A stretch of 64,000 nt of DNA from Ancylobacter radicis (GCF_018449475.1 NZ_JAHCQH010000020.1:237915-301914); one strand, 5' to 3'; counted from the stretch's first letter, positions 37,053-52,147 are shown. Notes: a model not told the origin generated them from the letters alone. Made by a program: numbers and translations.

Positions 37053-37742
37053 TCAAACCGACAGGAATCGGGCGACCTTGGCCTCGTCGATGTCGGCGCG
37101 CAGGTCCTCATGGACGATCTCGCCATTCTCGATGACGAACACGCGGTCGGCGATGTCGAGGGCGAAGGACAGCACCTGTTCGGACACCACGATGGACAGG
37201 CCGCGCTCGTCTCGGATGCGCTTCAACGTGCGGGCCATTTCGCGGATGATCGAGGGCTGGATGCCCTCGGTCGGCTCGTCGAGCAGCAGCACCTTGGGCG
37301 CGGTGGCGAGCGCGCGGGCGATGGCGAGCTGCTGCTGCTGGCCGCCGGACAGGTTGCCGCCGCGACGGCCCTTCATCTCCAGCAGCACCGGGAACAGCTC
37401 GTAAATGTCCGGCGGCACCTTGCTCTCGCCGCGCGGGATCAGGCCGGTCTCGATGTTCTCCTGCACCGTCATGGTGGAGAAGATCATGCGGCCCTGCGGC
37501 ACATAGGCGACGCCATTGGCGACGCGCTCATAGCTCTTGAGCTTGGTCACGTCGGTCGAGCCGACGGTGACGGTGCCGCTCTTGGTCGGCACGATGCCCA
37601 TGAGCGACTTCATGAGCGTGGTCTTGCCCATGCCGTTACGGCCCATGATGGCGATGATCTCGTTGGGCGCGACGTTGAAGTTCAGGCCGTGCAGGACTTC
37701 GCTCTCGCCGTAGGAGACGTGCAGGTTGGAGACGTTCAGCAT
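37053..37742 (-). CDS. urtE: urea/short-chain amide ABC transporter ATPase
   Basis: A 229-residue LivF-type ATPase. Walker A is GRNGMGKTT, the signature is LSGGQQQQLAIARALA and Walker B is LLLDEPTEGIQP; the IREMARTLKRIRDE region matches UrtE rather than LivF proteins. It is cytoplasmic and works with UrtD to power the permease pair. It begins ten bases after urtD. Confidence 0.93.
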   Translation of the reverse strand: MLNVSNLHVSYGESEVLHGLNFNVAPNEIIAIMGRNGMGKTTLMKSLMGIVPTKSGTVTVGSTDVTKLKSYERVANGVAYVPQGRMIFSTMTVQENIETGLIPRGESKVPPDIYELFPVLLEMKGRRGGNLSGGQQQQLAIARALATAPKVLLLDEPTEGIQPSIIREMARTLKRIRDERGLSIVVSEQVLSFALDIADRVFVIENGEIVHEDLRADIDEAKVARFLSV

Positions 37743-37752
37743 GGGGCGTCCC

Positions 37753-38520
37753 TCAATGGCCGAGATAGACTTCGATGACCTTGGGGTCCGCCTGGACCTT
37801 GGCCATCGAGCCTTCCGAAAGGATCTTGCCCTGGTGCAGCACCGTCACCTTGTGGGCGATGTCCTCGACGAACTTCATGTCGTGCTCGATGACGATCACC
37901 GATCGGTTCTTGATGATGGTGTTGAGCAGTTCCGCCGTCTTCTTGCGCTCGGACACGCTCATGCCGGCCACCGGCTCGTCGAGCATCAGGAGTTCCGGGT
38001 CCTGGATCAGCAGCATGCCGATCTCCAGCCACTGCTTCTGGCCGTGCGAGAGATATTCGGCGCGCTGGTCGAGCTGGTCGGCGAGGAAGATGGTCTCGGC
38101 GATCTCCTGCACCCGCTCCTTCACCGCGGTGTCGCGGCGGAAGGTGAGGGCGCCGACCACGGTGCGCCCCTTGGGGTAGGAGATTTCCAGGTTCTCGAAG
38201 ACGGTGAGATCTTCATAGATCGACGGGTTCTGGAACTTGCGGCCCACCCCGGCGCGGACGATCTCGTGCTCCTTCATCCGGGTCAGCTCGCGCTCCTTGA
38301 AGCGGATCGAGCCGGTGGTCGCCTTGGTGCGCCCGCAGATGAGGTCGAGCACCGTGGTCTTGCCGGCCCCGTTGGGGCCAATGATGACGCGGATCTCGTT
38401 CTCGTCGACATAGAAGGACAGGTCGTTGACCGCCTTGAAGCCGTCGAAGGAGACGGTGAGCCCTTCCACCGCCAGGACGAAGTCCTTGTTCATGGTGTCG
38501 GTGATGAGTTGGGTGTTCAT
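37753..38520 (-). CDS. urtD: urea/short-chain amide ABC transporter ATPase
   Basis: A 255-residue LivG-type ATPase. Walker A is GPNGAGKTT, the signature region is LSHGQKQWLEIGMLL (UrtD form, with SHGQ in place of SGGQ), and Walker B is LLMLDEPVAGMS. The ATG at 38520 has GAGGAGAA upstream; the longer in-frame reading is Pro/Arg-rich and lies antisense to nothing useful. It starts 13 bases after urtC. Confidence 0.93.
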   Translation of the reverse strand: MNTQLITDTMNKDFVLAVEGLTVSFDGFKAVNDLSFYVDENEIRVIIGPNGAGKTTVLDLICGRTKATTGSIRFKERELTRMKEHEIVRAGVGRKFQNPSIYEDLTVFENLEISYPKGRTVVGALTFRRDTAVKERVQEIAETIFLADQLDQRAEYLSHGQKQWLEIGMLLIQDPELLMLDEPVAGMSVSERKKTAELLNTIIKNRSVIVIEHDMKFVEDIAHKVTVLHQGKILSEGSMAKVQADPKVIEVYLGH

Positions 38521-38533
38521 GGCGCGGTTCTCC

Positions 38534-39712
38534 TCACTCGGCGGCGGCGGGAGCGATCGGCCCGGAGGCCGGCGGGCTGGCGGAGGGCGGCGCGGCCCGG
38601 CGGGTGGGGGCGCCACCGAACAGCGGGCCAAGGCGCGGGGCGACATAGCTCTGCCAGAGACCGGCAATGCCGTTCGGGAAGATCAGCACCACGGCGATGA
38701 ACAGGCCGCCGAGGCCGAACAGCCAGAGTTCGGGGAAGCTCTCGGAGAAGGAGGTCTTCGCCCAGTTCACCAGCAGCGTGCCGTAGATGGCGCCGAGGAT
38801 GGAGAGGCGCCCGCCGACCGCCGTGTAGATGACCATCTCAATGGAGGGCACGATGCCGACGAAGGAGGGCGACATGAAGCCGACCTGCAGCGTGAACATC
38901 GCCCCGCCAATGGCCGAGAGCGAGGCGGCGAGGCAGAAGACGAAGATCTTGAACGAGGAGACGTCATAGCCCGAGAAGCGCACCCGGTCCTCCTTGTCGC
39001 GCATGGCGACGAGGATGCGGCCGAGCTTGGAGGACTTCACGAAATAGGCGAGCAGGATGCAGGCGAGCAGCAGGCCGACGCAGATGAAGTAGAGGATGGT
39101 CTTGGCGCTGTCGGTGCGGATGTCCCAGCCGTGCAGGCTGCGCAGGTCGGTAATGCCGTTGATGCCGCCGGTATAGCCCTGCTGGCCGATGATCAGGATG
39201 GTGAGGATGGCGGCCAGCGCCTGGGTGATGATGGCGAAATAGACGCCGCCCACCCGCCGCTTGAACATGGCGAAGCCGACGATGAAGGCGAAGATCGCCG
39301 GCACCACGATCACCGCCAGCGTGGTGAAGCCGAAGCTGCGGAACGGCTCCCAGAACCACGGCAGCGAGGTGATCTGGTTCCAGTCCATGAAGTCCGGGAT
39401 GCCCGGCGTCGACTGGATCTTGGTGTTCTCGGGGCTGGAGGCTTCCAGCTTGAGATACATCGCCATGCAGTAGCCGCCGAGGCCGAAGAACACGCCCTGG
39501 CCGAGCGAGAGAATGCCGGCATAGCCCCAGCACAGCACGAGGCCGAGCGCCACGAATGCGTAGGTCAGGTACTTGCCGACGAACTGCAGGCGGAAATTGT
39601 CCAGCGCCAGCGGCAGCACGACGAGCAGGAGGAGAGCGAGCAGCGCGATCCCGATCATGTCCTGCGGGCGCAGGAAGAAGGTGCGTGCGGATTTGGGGGC
39701 AGGAATGGTCAT
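38534..39712 (-). CDS. urtC: urea/short-chain amide ABC transporter permease
   Basis: A 392-residue LivM-type permease with about ten hydrophobic helices. Typical blocks are YAGILSLGQGVFFGLGGYCMA and MRDKEDRVRFSGYDV plus GALYGTLLVN-like IYGTLLVNWAKTS. The C-terminal tail is Ala/Pro-rich. It forms the transmembrane channel with UrtB. Ten bases separate it from urtB. Confidence 0.92.
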   Translation of the reverse strand: MTIPAPKSARTFFLRPQDMIGIALLALLLLVVLPLALDNFRLQFVGKYLTYAFVALGLVLCWGYAGILSLGQGVFFGLGGYCMAMYLKLEASSPENTKIQSTPGIPDFMDWNQITSLPWFWEPFRSFGFTTLAVIVVPAIFAFIVGFAMFKRRVGGVYFAIITQALAAILTILIIGQQGYTGGINGITDLRSLHGWDIRTDSAKTILYFICVGLLLACILLAYFVKSSKLGRILVAMRDKEDRVRFSGYDVSSFKIFVFCLAASLSAIGGAMFTLQVGFMSPSFVGIVPSIEMVIYTAVGGRLSILGAIYGTLLVNWAKTSFSESFPELWLFGLGGLFIAVVLIFPNGIAGLWQSYVAPRLGPLFGGAPTRRAAPPSASPPASGPIAPAAAE

Positions 39713-39722
39713 GGACGCCTCC

Positions 39723-40649
39723 TCAACGACGGACCTTGATGACGAACAGGCCCTGGGGTCGCAGCATCAGGATGATGACCACCCCGAGCAGCGTCAGAAC
39801 CTTGGCCATCGAGCCGGAGAGGAAGAACTCCATGGTCGATTGGGCCTGCGAGATGGTGAAGGCGGAAGCGATGGTGCCGAGCAGGCTCTGCGCGCCGCCG
39901 AAGACGACGACCAGGAAGGTGTCGACGATGTAGAGCTGGCCGGAGGTCGGGCCGGTCGAGCCGATCATGGTGAAGGCCGAGCCGGCCACCCCGGCGATGC
40001 CGCAGCCGAGGCCGAAGGTGTAGCGGTCGACCTTCTCGGTATTGATGCCGACGGCGCCGGCCATGACGCGGTTCTGCACCACGGCGCGCACCTGCTTGCC
40101 CCAGCTCGACTTGTACATGAGCACGGCGACGGCGACGGTAATGGCGATGGTCAGGCCCATGACGAACAGGCCGTTGATCTGCACCTCGACCACCTCGGTG
40201 ACCGGGAGCGAGCCCATCATCCAGCTCGGCAGCTCGACGCCGACCTCGCGCGGGCCGAAGACCGTGCGGTAGAGCTGCTGGAGGATCAGGCTGAGGCCCC
40301 AGGTGGCCAGCAGCGTGTCGAGCGGGCGTTTGTAGAGCCGGCGGATCATCAGCCATTCCACCGCCATGCCGAGTGCGCCGGTGACGAAGAAGGCCAGTAT
40401 CATCGCAATGAAAAAGTAAATGCCGAACAGGCCGGGAATGAAATTCAGGAAGAATTGCGAGGTGAAATAGGTGACATAGGCGCCGAGGATCATGAACTCG
40501 CCATGGGCCATGTTGATGACGCCCATCTGGCCGAAGATGATCGCCAGCCCCAGCGCCATCAGCAGGAAGACCGAGAACAGGATCAGCCCGGCAAAGCCCT
40601 GCATCAGGAAAATGGAGCTCAGCTCCGTCAGCGAATATTCAGAAAACAT
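39723..40649 (-). CDS. urtB: urea/short-chain amide ABC transporter permease
   Basis: A 308-residue LivH-type permease. The N-terminus has GLAIIFGQMGVINMAHGEFMI and later ATWGLSLILQQLYRTVFGP, both UrtB hallmarks. It is the short form (about 300 residues) without the long N-terminal extension found in many pseudomonad UrtB proteins; the short form also fits FmdE of amide transporters. It follows urtA by 99 bases, which hold a strong hairpin. Confidence 0.92.
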   Translation of the reverse strand: MFSEYSLTELSSIFLMQGFAGLILFSVFLLMALGLAIIFGQMGVINMAHGEFMILGAYVTYFTSQFFLNFIPGLFGIYFFIAMILAFFVTGALGMAVEWLMIRRLYKRPLDTLLATWGLSLILQQLYRTVFGPREVGVELPSWMMGSLPVTEVVEVQINGLFVMGLTIAITVAVAVLMYKSSWGKQVRAVVQNRVMAGAVGINTEKVDRYTFGLGCGIAGVAGSAFTMIGSTGPTSGQLYIVDTFLVVVFGGAQSLLGTIASAFTISQAQSTMEFFLSGSMAKVLTLLGVVIILMLRPQGLFVIKVRR

Positions 40650-40704
40650 TCAGGAATCCCCCGGCGTGCGCGCGAGCGGCGCGGTCTCCGTCAACGGAAA
40701 GAGC

Positions 40705-40732
40705 CCCGGAGAGGGCGCGCGCCCTCTCCGGG
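40705..40732 (-). other. perfect hairpin between the binding-protein and permease genes
   Basis: CCCGGAGAGGGCGC / GCGCCCTCTCCGGG is a perfect 14-base palindrome just after the urtA stop codon, without a U-tract. Hairpins here usually stabilise the 5' message so that the binding protein is made in excess over the membrane subunits. Confidence 0.65.
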
Positions 40733-40748
40733 TGGGAACGTCAGCCGA

Positions 40749-42029
40749 TCACTGGTAGCCCTTCGGGAACGGATCGGGCTCGATCAGCTCGGGGGTCTCG
40801 AACACCACCTTGAACTGGCCGTCGAGCTGCGCCTGGCCGACGCGGGTCTTGGACCACAGATGGTGGTTGGGGTGGATCTTGACGTAGCCTTCCGGCGCCT
40901 TGGGGAACTCGATGCCGGCCGAGGCCTCGGCGATCTTGTCGACGTCGAAGGAGCCGGCCTTCTCGACGGTGAGTTTCCACAGCCACGGCCCGAGATAGGC
41001 GGCCTGGGTGACGTCGCCGATCACGGTCTTCTCGCCCCACATCTTCTTGAAAGCGGCGACGAAGTCCTTGTTGTTCGGGTTGTCGAGCGACTGGAAGTAC
41101 TTCATGCAGCTATAGGCGCCGGCGAAGTTCTCGCCGCCGATGCCGTCGATCTCGTCCTCGGTGACCGAGATGGTCAGCAGTGTCTGCTTGTTGAGGTCGA
41201 TGCCGGCGGCCTTGAGCTGCTTGTAGAAGGCGACGTTCGAGCCACCGACCACGGCGGCGTAGATCACGTCCGGCTTGGTCAGCTTGATCTTGTTGATCAC
41301 CGAGTTGAACTGGGTGTGGCCGAGCGGGAAATATTCCTCGCCGGAGACCTTGCCGCCCAGATGCGCCTCGATGTGCTTGCGGGCGATCTTCATCGACGTG
41401 CGCGGCCAGATGTAATCCGAGCCGATGAGGTAGAAGCTCTTGGCGCTCTTGGTCTTGTTGACCCAGTCGAGGCCGGCGAGGATCTGCTGCGTGGCTTCCT
41501 GGCCGGTGTAGATGACGTTCTTGGACTGCTCCAGGCCTTCATAGAAGGTCGGGTAGTACAGCATGCCGTTATACTGCTCGAACACCGGCAGCACCGCCTT
41601 GCGCGAGGCCGAGGTCCAGCAGCCCATGACGGCCGCGACCTTGTCGTTGACCAGCAGCTTCTTGGCCTTCTCGGCGAAGGTCGGCCAGTCGGACGCGCCG
41701 TCTTCCTGGATGTACTTGATCTTGCGGCCGAGCACGCCGCCCATGGCGTTGATCTGCTCGATGGCGAGCTTCTCGGCCTGCACCGAGCCGGTCTCGGAAA
41801 TGGCCATGGTGCCGGTGACCGAGTGAAGGATGCCAACCGTCACTTCCGTGTCGGTGACGGCAAGTCCCGTCGTGTTGACGGCCGACGTCGCAGGCGTCTG
41901 GGCATAGGCCGGCGAGGAAAAGAGCCCGCTCGACGCCAGCATGGGCACGGCCGGAAGCGCGGCCATTCCCATCAAAAGCTTGCGGCGCGTGCTGGAAAGC
42001 TTTGACGGATTGTCGTTCTCGGAAGACAT
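40749..42029 (-). CDS. urtA: urea/short-chain amide ABC transporter substrate-binding protein
   Basis: A 426-residue periplasmic binding protein of the UrtA/FmdD/AmiC type. A twin-arginine signal (STRRKLLMGMAALPAVPML) is followed by an AYA cleavage site. The mature protein has VTVGILHSVTGTMAISE, EDGASDWPTFAEKAKKLL, GCWTSASRKAVLPVFE and YYPTFYEGLEQSKNV, typical of urea or amide binders. GGAGGGGA lies before the ATG at 42029. First gene of the seven-gene leftward operon. Urea and formamide cannot be told apart by eye. Confidence 0.93.
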   Translation of the reverse strand: MSSENDNPSKLSSTRRKLLMGMAALPAVPMLASSGLFSSPAYAQTPATSAVNTTGLAVTDTEVTVGILHSVTGTMAISETGSVQAEKLAIEQINAMGGVLGRKIKYIQEDGASDWPTFAEKAKKLLVNDKVAAVMGCWTSASRKAVLPVFEQYNGMLYYPTFYEGLEQSKNVIYTGQEATQQILAGLDWVNKTKSAKSFYLIGSDYIWPRTSMKIARKHIEAHLGGKVSGEEYFPLGHTQFNSVINKIKLTKPDVIYAAVVGGSNVAFYKQLKAAGIDLNKQTLLTISVTEDEIDGIGGENFAGAYSCMKYFQSLDNPNNKDFVAAFKKMWGEKTVIGDVTQAAYLGPWLWKLTVEKAGSFDVDKIAEASAGIEFPKAPEGYVKIHPNHHLWSKTRVGQAQLDGQFKVVFETPELIEPDPFPKGYQ

Positions 42030-42470
42030 ACGTTCCCCTCCACGGGTTTGACGTGGCATCAACAAGCTTCTCGATGTGCTTGCATTGTGCGGATCGTGGG
42101 GGGCGATGCGGCGGCGCAGCAATACGTCGATTGACGTATAGGGGAATTCACAGCGCGGCCTCACAGTCGGTCCTACGCTACGGCAGCCCGTGTTGCCGTG
42201 AAGGCGAAGCTTTTCGCGCGCGCGCGCGAAGAAAAACCCGTGTCTATTCGAAAATTTAGCGACAATTTGTCTGTTTCGGCGGCAGTCTGCCGTGAATATT
42301 ATTGGATGACGGGAGGGTGCGACAGGCCGTCATCCCGTCCTGAATGGTAAAATCGGTTCCGCTGCACAGGGTGGAACGGTTTGTGCTTGGTGTGGTGCGG
42401 TGGGCTGAAACACCAGCCCAATGCAGCGGTGCAACAACAAGAAAGTGCTGGGGAGGGCGAGCGCGTAAGC
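42030..42470. promoter_or_regulatory. divergent control region of the amide operon and its sensor
   Basis: This 441-base region separates the leftward importer operon from the rightward sensor gene and has no gene of its own. ATACGTCGATTGACGTAT (42122-42139) is a perfect seven-base inverted repeat, about 93 bases upstream of urtA, and is the best candidate regulator site. TTCGCGCGCGCGCGCGAA (42213-42230) is an 18-base palindrome with seven CG steps. The stretch 42240-42300 is AT-richer and may hold a promoter. Confidence 0.55.
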
Positions 42471-45879
<3,409 letters not shown>

Positions 45880-45890
<11 letters not shown>

Positions 45891-46812
45891 CGTGGAGCGC
45901 CGCGACATCATCCTCGTGGTGGACGATTCCCCCGAGACGCTCAGCCTCCTCACGGATGCGCTGGAGGCGGCTGGCGCCACCGTGCTGGTGGCGGTGGAGG
46001 GCGCCAACGCGCTCGCCCTGGTCGAGCGCATTACCCCCGACGTCATTCTGATGGACGCGGTGATGCCCGGCATGGACGGTTTCGAGACCTGCCGCCAGCT
46101 CAAGCGCAACAAGGCCGTGGCCCATGTGCCGGTGATCTTCATGACCGGCCTGTCGGAGACCGAGCAGATCGTGAAGGGGCTGGAGGCGGGCGGGGTCGAT
46201 TATGTGACCAAGCCGATCTCGCCGGACGAGCTGATCGCCCGCATCCGCGTGCATCTGTCCAATGCCCGGCAGACTCACAGCGCCCGCGCCGCGCTGGACG
46301 CCTCCGGCCGTTTCCTGCTGTCCGCCACCCGCGCCGGGCGGGTGCTGTGGAGCACGCCGCAGGCGACCACGCTGCTCGCCGCCATCACCACCTCGCCGCC
46401 GGGCGACAGCCTGATGCTGCCCGAGCCGGTGTGCCGCTGGCTGGCCGGGCGCCGGGGCGACGAGGCGGGCGCGGCGCCCGATGCCATCGACCTGCCGCTG
46501 GAGGGCAGCCCGCGCCGGCTGAAGCTCTCCTATGTCGGGCAGATCGGCCCGGAGGAACTGCTGCTGCGCATCCTTGAGGATGAGAGCCTGCCGCCCGAGC
46601 AGGTGCTCAAGGCCAAGCTGAACCTCACCGGGCGCGAGGCGGAAGTGCTGATGTGGGTCGCCCGCGGCAAGGCGAACCGCGATATCGGCGAAATTCTCGG
46701 CCTGTCGCCGCGCACGGTGAACAAGCACCTCGAACAGATCTACTCCAAGATCGGGGTCGAGAACCGGGCCGCCGCGACGGCGCTGGCGGTCACCGCGCTG
46801 GCGCCGAAATAG
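45880..46812 (+). CDS. LuxR/NarL-type response regulator, partner of the transporter kinase
   Basis: A 310-residue regulator. The receiver (residues 9-125) has Asp59 in VILMDAVMPGMDG and Lys in VTKPISPDE. A linker of about 110 residues carries a PAS-like or unassigned segment. The C-terminal HTH is LTGREAEVLMWVARGKANRDI followed by LSPRTVNKHLEQIYSKIGV. The start overlaps the kinase end (ATGATGCATAG), so the two are coupled. It is the obvious DNA-binding output for the sensor and may bind the palindrome at 42122. Confidence 0.9.
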
Positions 46813-47048
46813 GCACGTTTCCAATAGGTTACTGTCTCACCTGACGCAGCGCCGGCCGTGCTTTGGCGCGGGCGGGCGCGTGCTTTTGCCGCCCGCTGAC
46901 GCTGCGGAATTGGCCGCGCGCGATTAAATCGCAGGCTGAAAGTTTGAAATTTTGATGAAAATTAGAACGACTTTCGAACTAAATTGTTGCGCGATGCCTA
47001 ACAACGTGTAACCTCTGTGCAAACACCGGACATTACCGGGAGGAAACC
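46813..47048. promoter_or_regulatory. AT-rich promoter region of a secreted-protein gene
   Basis: The part from 46920 to 47000 is markedly AT-rich and has nested inverted repeats: GAAAGT (46938) with ACTTTC (46970), and AATTTT-GATG-AAAATT at 46948-46963. GGGAGGAA precedes the GTG at 47049. Likely promoter and operator of the downstream gene. Confidence 0.4.
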
Positions 47049-47384
47049 GTGTATAAATGGCTTGGCGCGCTTGGTTGCGCCGCTCTCACCGCCGCCACCG
47101 CGCTGGCCGCCATCAGCGGCGCGCAGGCCCAGCCGCGCACGCCCGGCCAAGCGCTCCAGCAGATGGTCGACCGCACCTGCGTGGTCGAGATCCGCTCGGG
47201 CAGCAATGGCGAGCGCCTTCAGCTTCAGAACATCTGCTTCAATCCGCGCGCGGTCCGCATCGCCTGGGCGGATGGACGGCTGGTCGATTACTGCCTCAAC
47301 AGCGCCGGCGACGTGCGCTACGTGGTGAAGCTGAGCGACAATTACCGCCTCACCCGCGAACAGGACATCCTGCTCTGCCAGTAA
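47049..47384 (+). CDS. small exported protein of unknown function
   Basis: A 111-residue protein starting at a GTG that is well placed behind GGGAGGAA. The signal peptide runs to SGAQA-QP. The mature part has three cysteines (DRTCVVEI, QNICFNP, DYCLNS plus LLCQ at the end) and a short beta-rich core VRYVVKLSDNYRLT. I do not recognise the family. A perfect terminator follows, so it is monocistronic. Confidence 0.75.
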   Translation: MYKWLGALGCAALTAATALAAISGAQAQPRTPGQALQQMVDRTCVVEIRSGSNGERLQLQNICFNPRAVRIAWADGRLVDYCLNSAGDVRYVVKLSDNYRLTREQDILLCQ

Positions 47385-47415
47385 TGGGACGCCCCGCCCC
47401 AAGGCTCCCATGAAG

Positions 47416-47449
47416 AAAGGCGCCATCCCCCCCAGGATGGCGCCTTTTT
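47416..47449 (+). terminator. rho-independent terminator
   Basis: A perfect 13-base stem (AAAGGCGCCATCC / GGATGGCGCCTTT) has a six-base loop and a run of Ts. It ends the transcript of the small exported protein. Confidence 0.9.
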
Positions 47450-47490
47450 CATGCCGTCTGAGATGGGGCAGCGCGTGGTCGCGCCCGCGC

Positions 47491-47595
47491 TAGAGCTTTT
47501 TCGGAGAACTCCGGTTCACCGAAAAAGCTCTAGCCCATTGTTCTGACGCATTTTCTTCACGCGAACCGGAATCCACTTCGCTCGAAAATGCGCTA
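47491..47595. repeat. two-hairpin dispersed repeat (Rhizobiales type)
   Basis: The first half is a perfect 14-base stem, TAGAGCTTTTTCGG / CCGAAAAAGCTCTA (47491-47532). The second half pairs GCATTTTC (47548-47555) with GAAAATGC around a GCGAACCGG core. Repeats with this AGAGC...GCGCATTTTCGAGCGAAG layout are widespread in Rhizobiales (recalled, similar to Brucella palindromic repeats). Its end coincides with the TAG stop of the DUF779 gene. Confidence 0.75.
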
Positions 47596-48003
47596 GTCCG
47601 CGGGCCCCCGGCCGATCGGTGTCAGGCGCTCGGTCTCCTCGTCGCCGAACAGCCGCGAGCGGGTGAGAAAACGCTGGTCGCGCCCGTTCTCCAGGCTGAA
47701 CATGCCGCCGCGGCCGGGCACCACGTCGATGATCAGCTGGGTGTGCTGCCAATAGGCGAATTGCGAGGGGCTCATATAGAACGGCGCCCCGCCGATCGCG
47801 CCGAGCCGCACATCCTCGTCACCGACAATGTAGTCACCCTTGGCGTAACACATGGGCGAGGAGCCGTCGCAGCAGCCGCCGGACTGGTGGAACAGCACCG
47901 GGCCGTGCTCGGCGGTGAGGGTGGCGATCAGCTCCAGCGCCGCCGGAGTCGCCAGCACGCGCGGCACCGTGTCCGCCGGCGCGTCCTTGGTCATCATGTC
48001 CAT
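47593..48003 (-). CDS. DUF779 protein (aldehyde dehydrogenase-associated)
   Basis: A 136-residue protein of the DUF779 family, usually encoded beside acetaldehyde or short-chain aldehyde dehydrogenases. Conserved blocks are FHQSGGCCDGSSPMCY, DVRLGAIGGAPFYMSPSQF and the paired cysteines. GGGAGG stands five bases before the ATG. It follows the aldehyde dehydrogenase gene by 123 bases with a hairpin between. The stop codon lies in a dispersed repeat. Function unknown; a role in metal or redox handling for the enzyme is a guess. Confidence 0.9.
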   Translation of the reverse strand: MDMMTKDAPADTVPRVLATPAALELIATLTAEHGPVLFHQSGGCCDGSSPMCYAKGDYIVGDEDVRLGAIGGAPFYMSPSQFAYWQHTQLIIDVVPGRGGMFSLENGRDQRFLTRSRLFGDEETERLTPIGRGPAD

Positions 48004-48087
48004 CCGGTCCTCCCGATAAAGAGCCGCCGCCCCGGTGAAGGGAACCGGGACGGCGTCAGTCGGTCACGCCAATGTGGCGAGAGGAAA

Positions 48088-48110
48088 GCCGGGCTCACGA
48101 GGAGCCCGGC
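48088..48110 (-). other. intercistronic hairpin
   Basis: A nine-base stem GCCGGGCTC / GAGCCCGGC with an ACGAG loop lies between the aldehyde dehydrogenase stop and the DUF779 start. No U-tract is seen, so partial readthrough is likely. Confidence 0.5.
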
Positions 48111-48126
48111 GGAGGCGAGGCCGCGC

Positions 48127-49644
<1,518 letters not shown>

Positions 49645-49676
49645 ATGTTTGTTCCTCCCAGGCTGGGAGCACCAAG

Positions 49677-49694
49677 ATTGCACCGCCTGTGCCA
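49677..49694 (-). promoter_or_regulatory. sigma-54 (-24/-12) promoter of the aldehyde dehydrogenase gene
   Basis: On the minus strand TGGCACAGGCGGTGCAAT has the GG and GC dinucleotides 12 bases apart, with one mismatch to TGGCAC-N5-TTGC. It places the start of transcription about 20-25 bases before the ATG. The divergent sigma-54 activator gene supports it. Confidence 0.75.
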
Positions 49695-49845
49695 GTGTCA
49701 TCCCGCGCTGCACAAAATCGTTATTGCAGGACGGGAAAATATTGAAACCAAAGGCACAAGCAATCATCACGCAGTCGTGCCATCGCGATACCGCTGGACG
49801 GGCGGTCAAAACTTGGTAAAAACTGTCGGATAGAACAACAATGCC

Positions 49846-49872
49846 TGCGACACGTGTTGCAAAATGCAACAC
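49846..49872. promoter_or_regulatory. half-site array, likely activator binding sites
   Basis: TGCGACAC-GTGTTGCA (49846-49861, one mismatch to a palindrome) overlaps GTGTTGC-AAAAT-GCAACAC (49854-49872, perfect). Three half-sites are thus lined up about 160 bases upstream of the sigma-54 promoter and just before the activator start codon. This fits an upstream activating site that also autoregulates. Confidence 0.6.
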
Positions 49873-49885
49873 ACGGGAGGATCGC

Positions 49886-51805
<1,920 letters not shown>

Positions 51806-51871
51806 ACCGTGCGGAACCCGAACGCCCCGCCATCCGTTGCCCCCATGGAAAACACCAATGGAGGCAAGCAC

Positions 51872-52147
51872 ATGGTTCGCGACCCGCGCATTCTCGACCA
51901 GAACCCGGTGGTGGTCGACCCCGCCAATGTCGATGCCGTCCTTGAGGATCGGACCACCGATGTGAGCGATTCCAAGGCCCCGCCGCTCGACGAGATCCAC
52001 AACGACAACGATCCCAAGGACGGCGCCCGCAATGAGCGCACCGGCGGGCGTTTCGCGGCCGATACGCTGCAAACCGTCGACGGCTCCCCCCGACGGCACG
52101 CCGCAATCGCCGGCCGATCCGCGTCGATAGCTAAGCGATATCAATAG
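51872..52147 (+). CDS. small acidic hydrophilic protein, possibly frameshifted at the end
   Basis: A 91-residue reading starting MVRDPRILDQNPVVVDPANV, with GGAGG eight bases before the ATG. It has no hydrophobic segment. As written it ends in an Arg-rich tail and overlaps the convergent phaG gene by 17 bases. If one C of the six-C run near 52087 were removed, the tail would read DGSPDGTPQSPADPRR and stop at 52131, exactly abutting phaG. A homopolymer error or a recent frameshift is therefore possible. Function unknown. Confidence 0.5.
   Translation: MVRDPRILDQNPVVVDPANVDAVLEDRTTDVSDSKAPPLDEIHNDNDPKDGARNERTGGRFAADTLQTVDGSPRRHAAIAGRSASIAKRYQ

Noticed and set aside
39573..42005. An 810-codon plus-strand open frame
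   Set aside because: It runs opposite to urtC, urtB and urtA, all with complete family motifs; it is a high-GC shadow frame.
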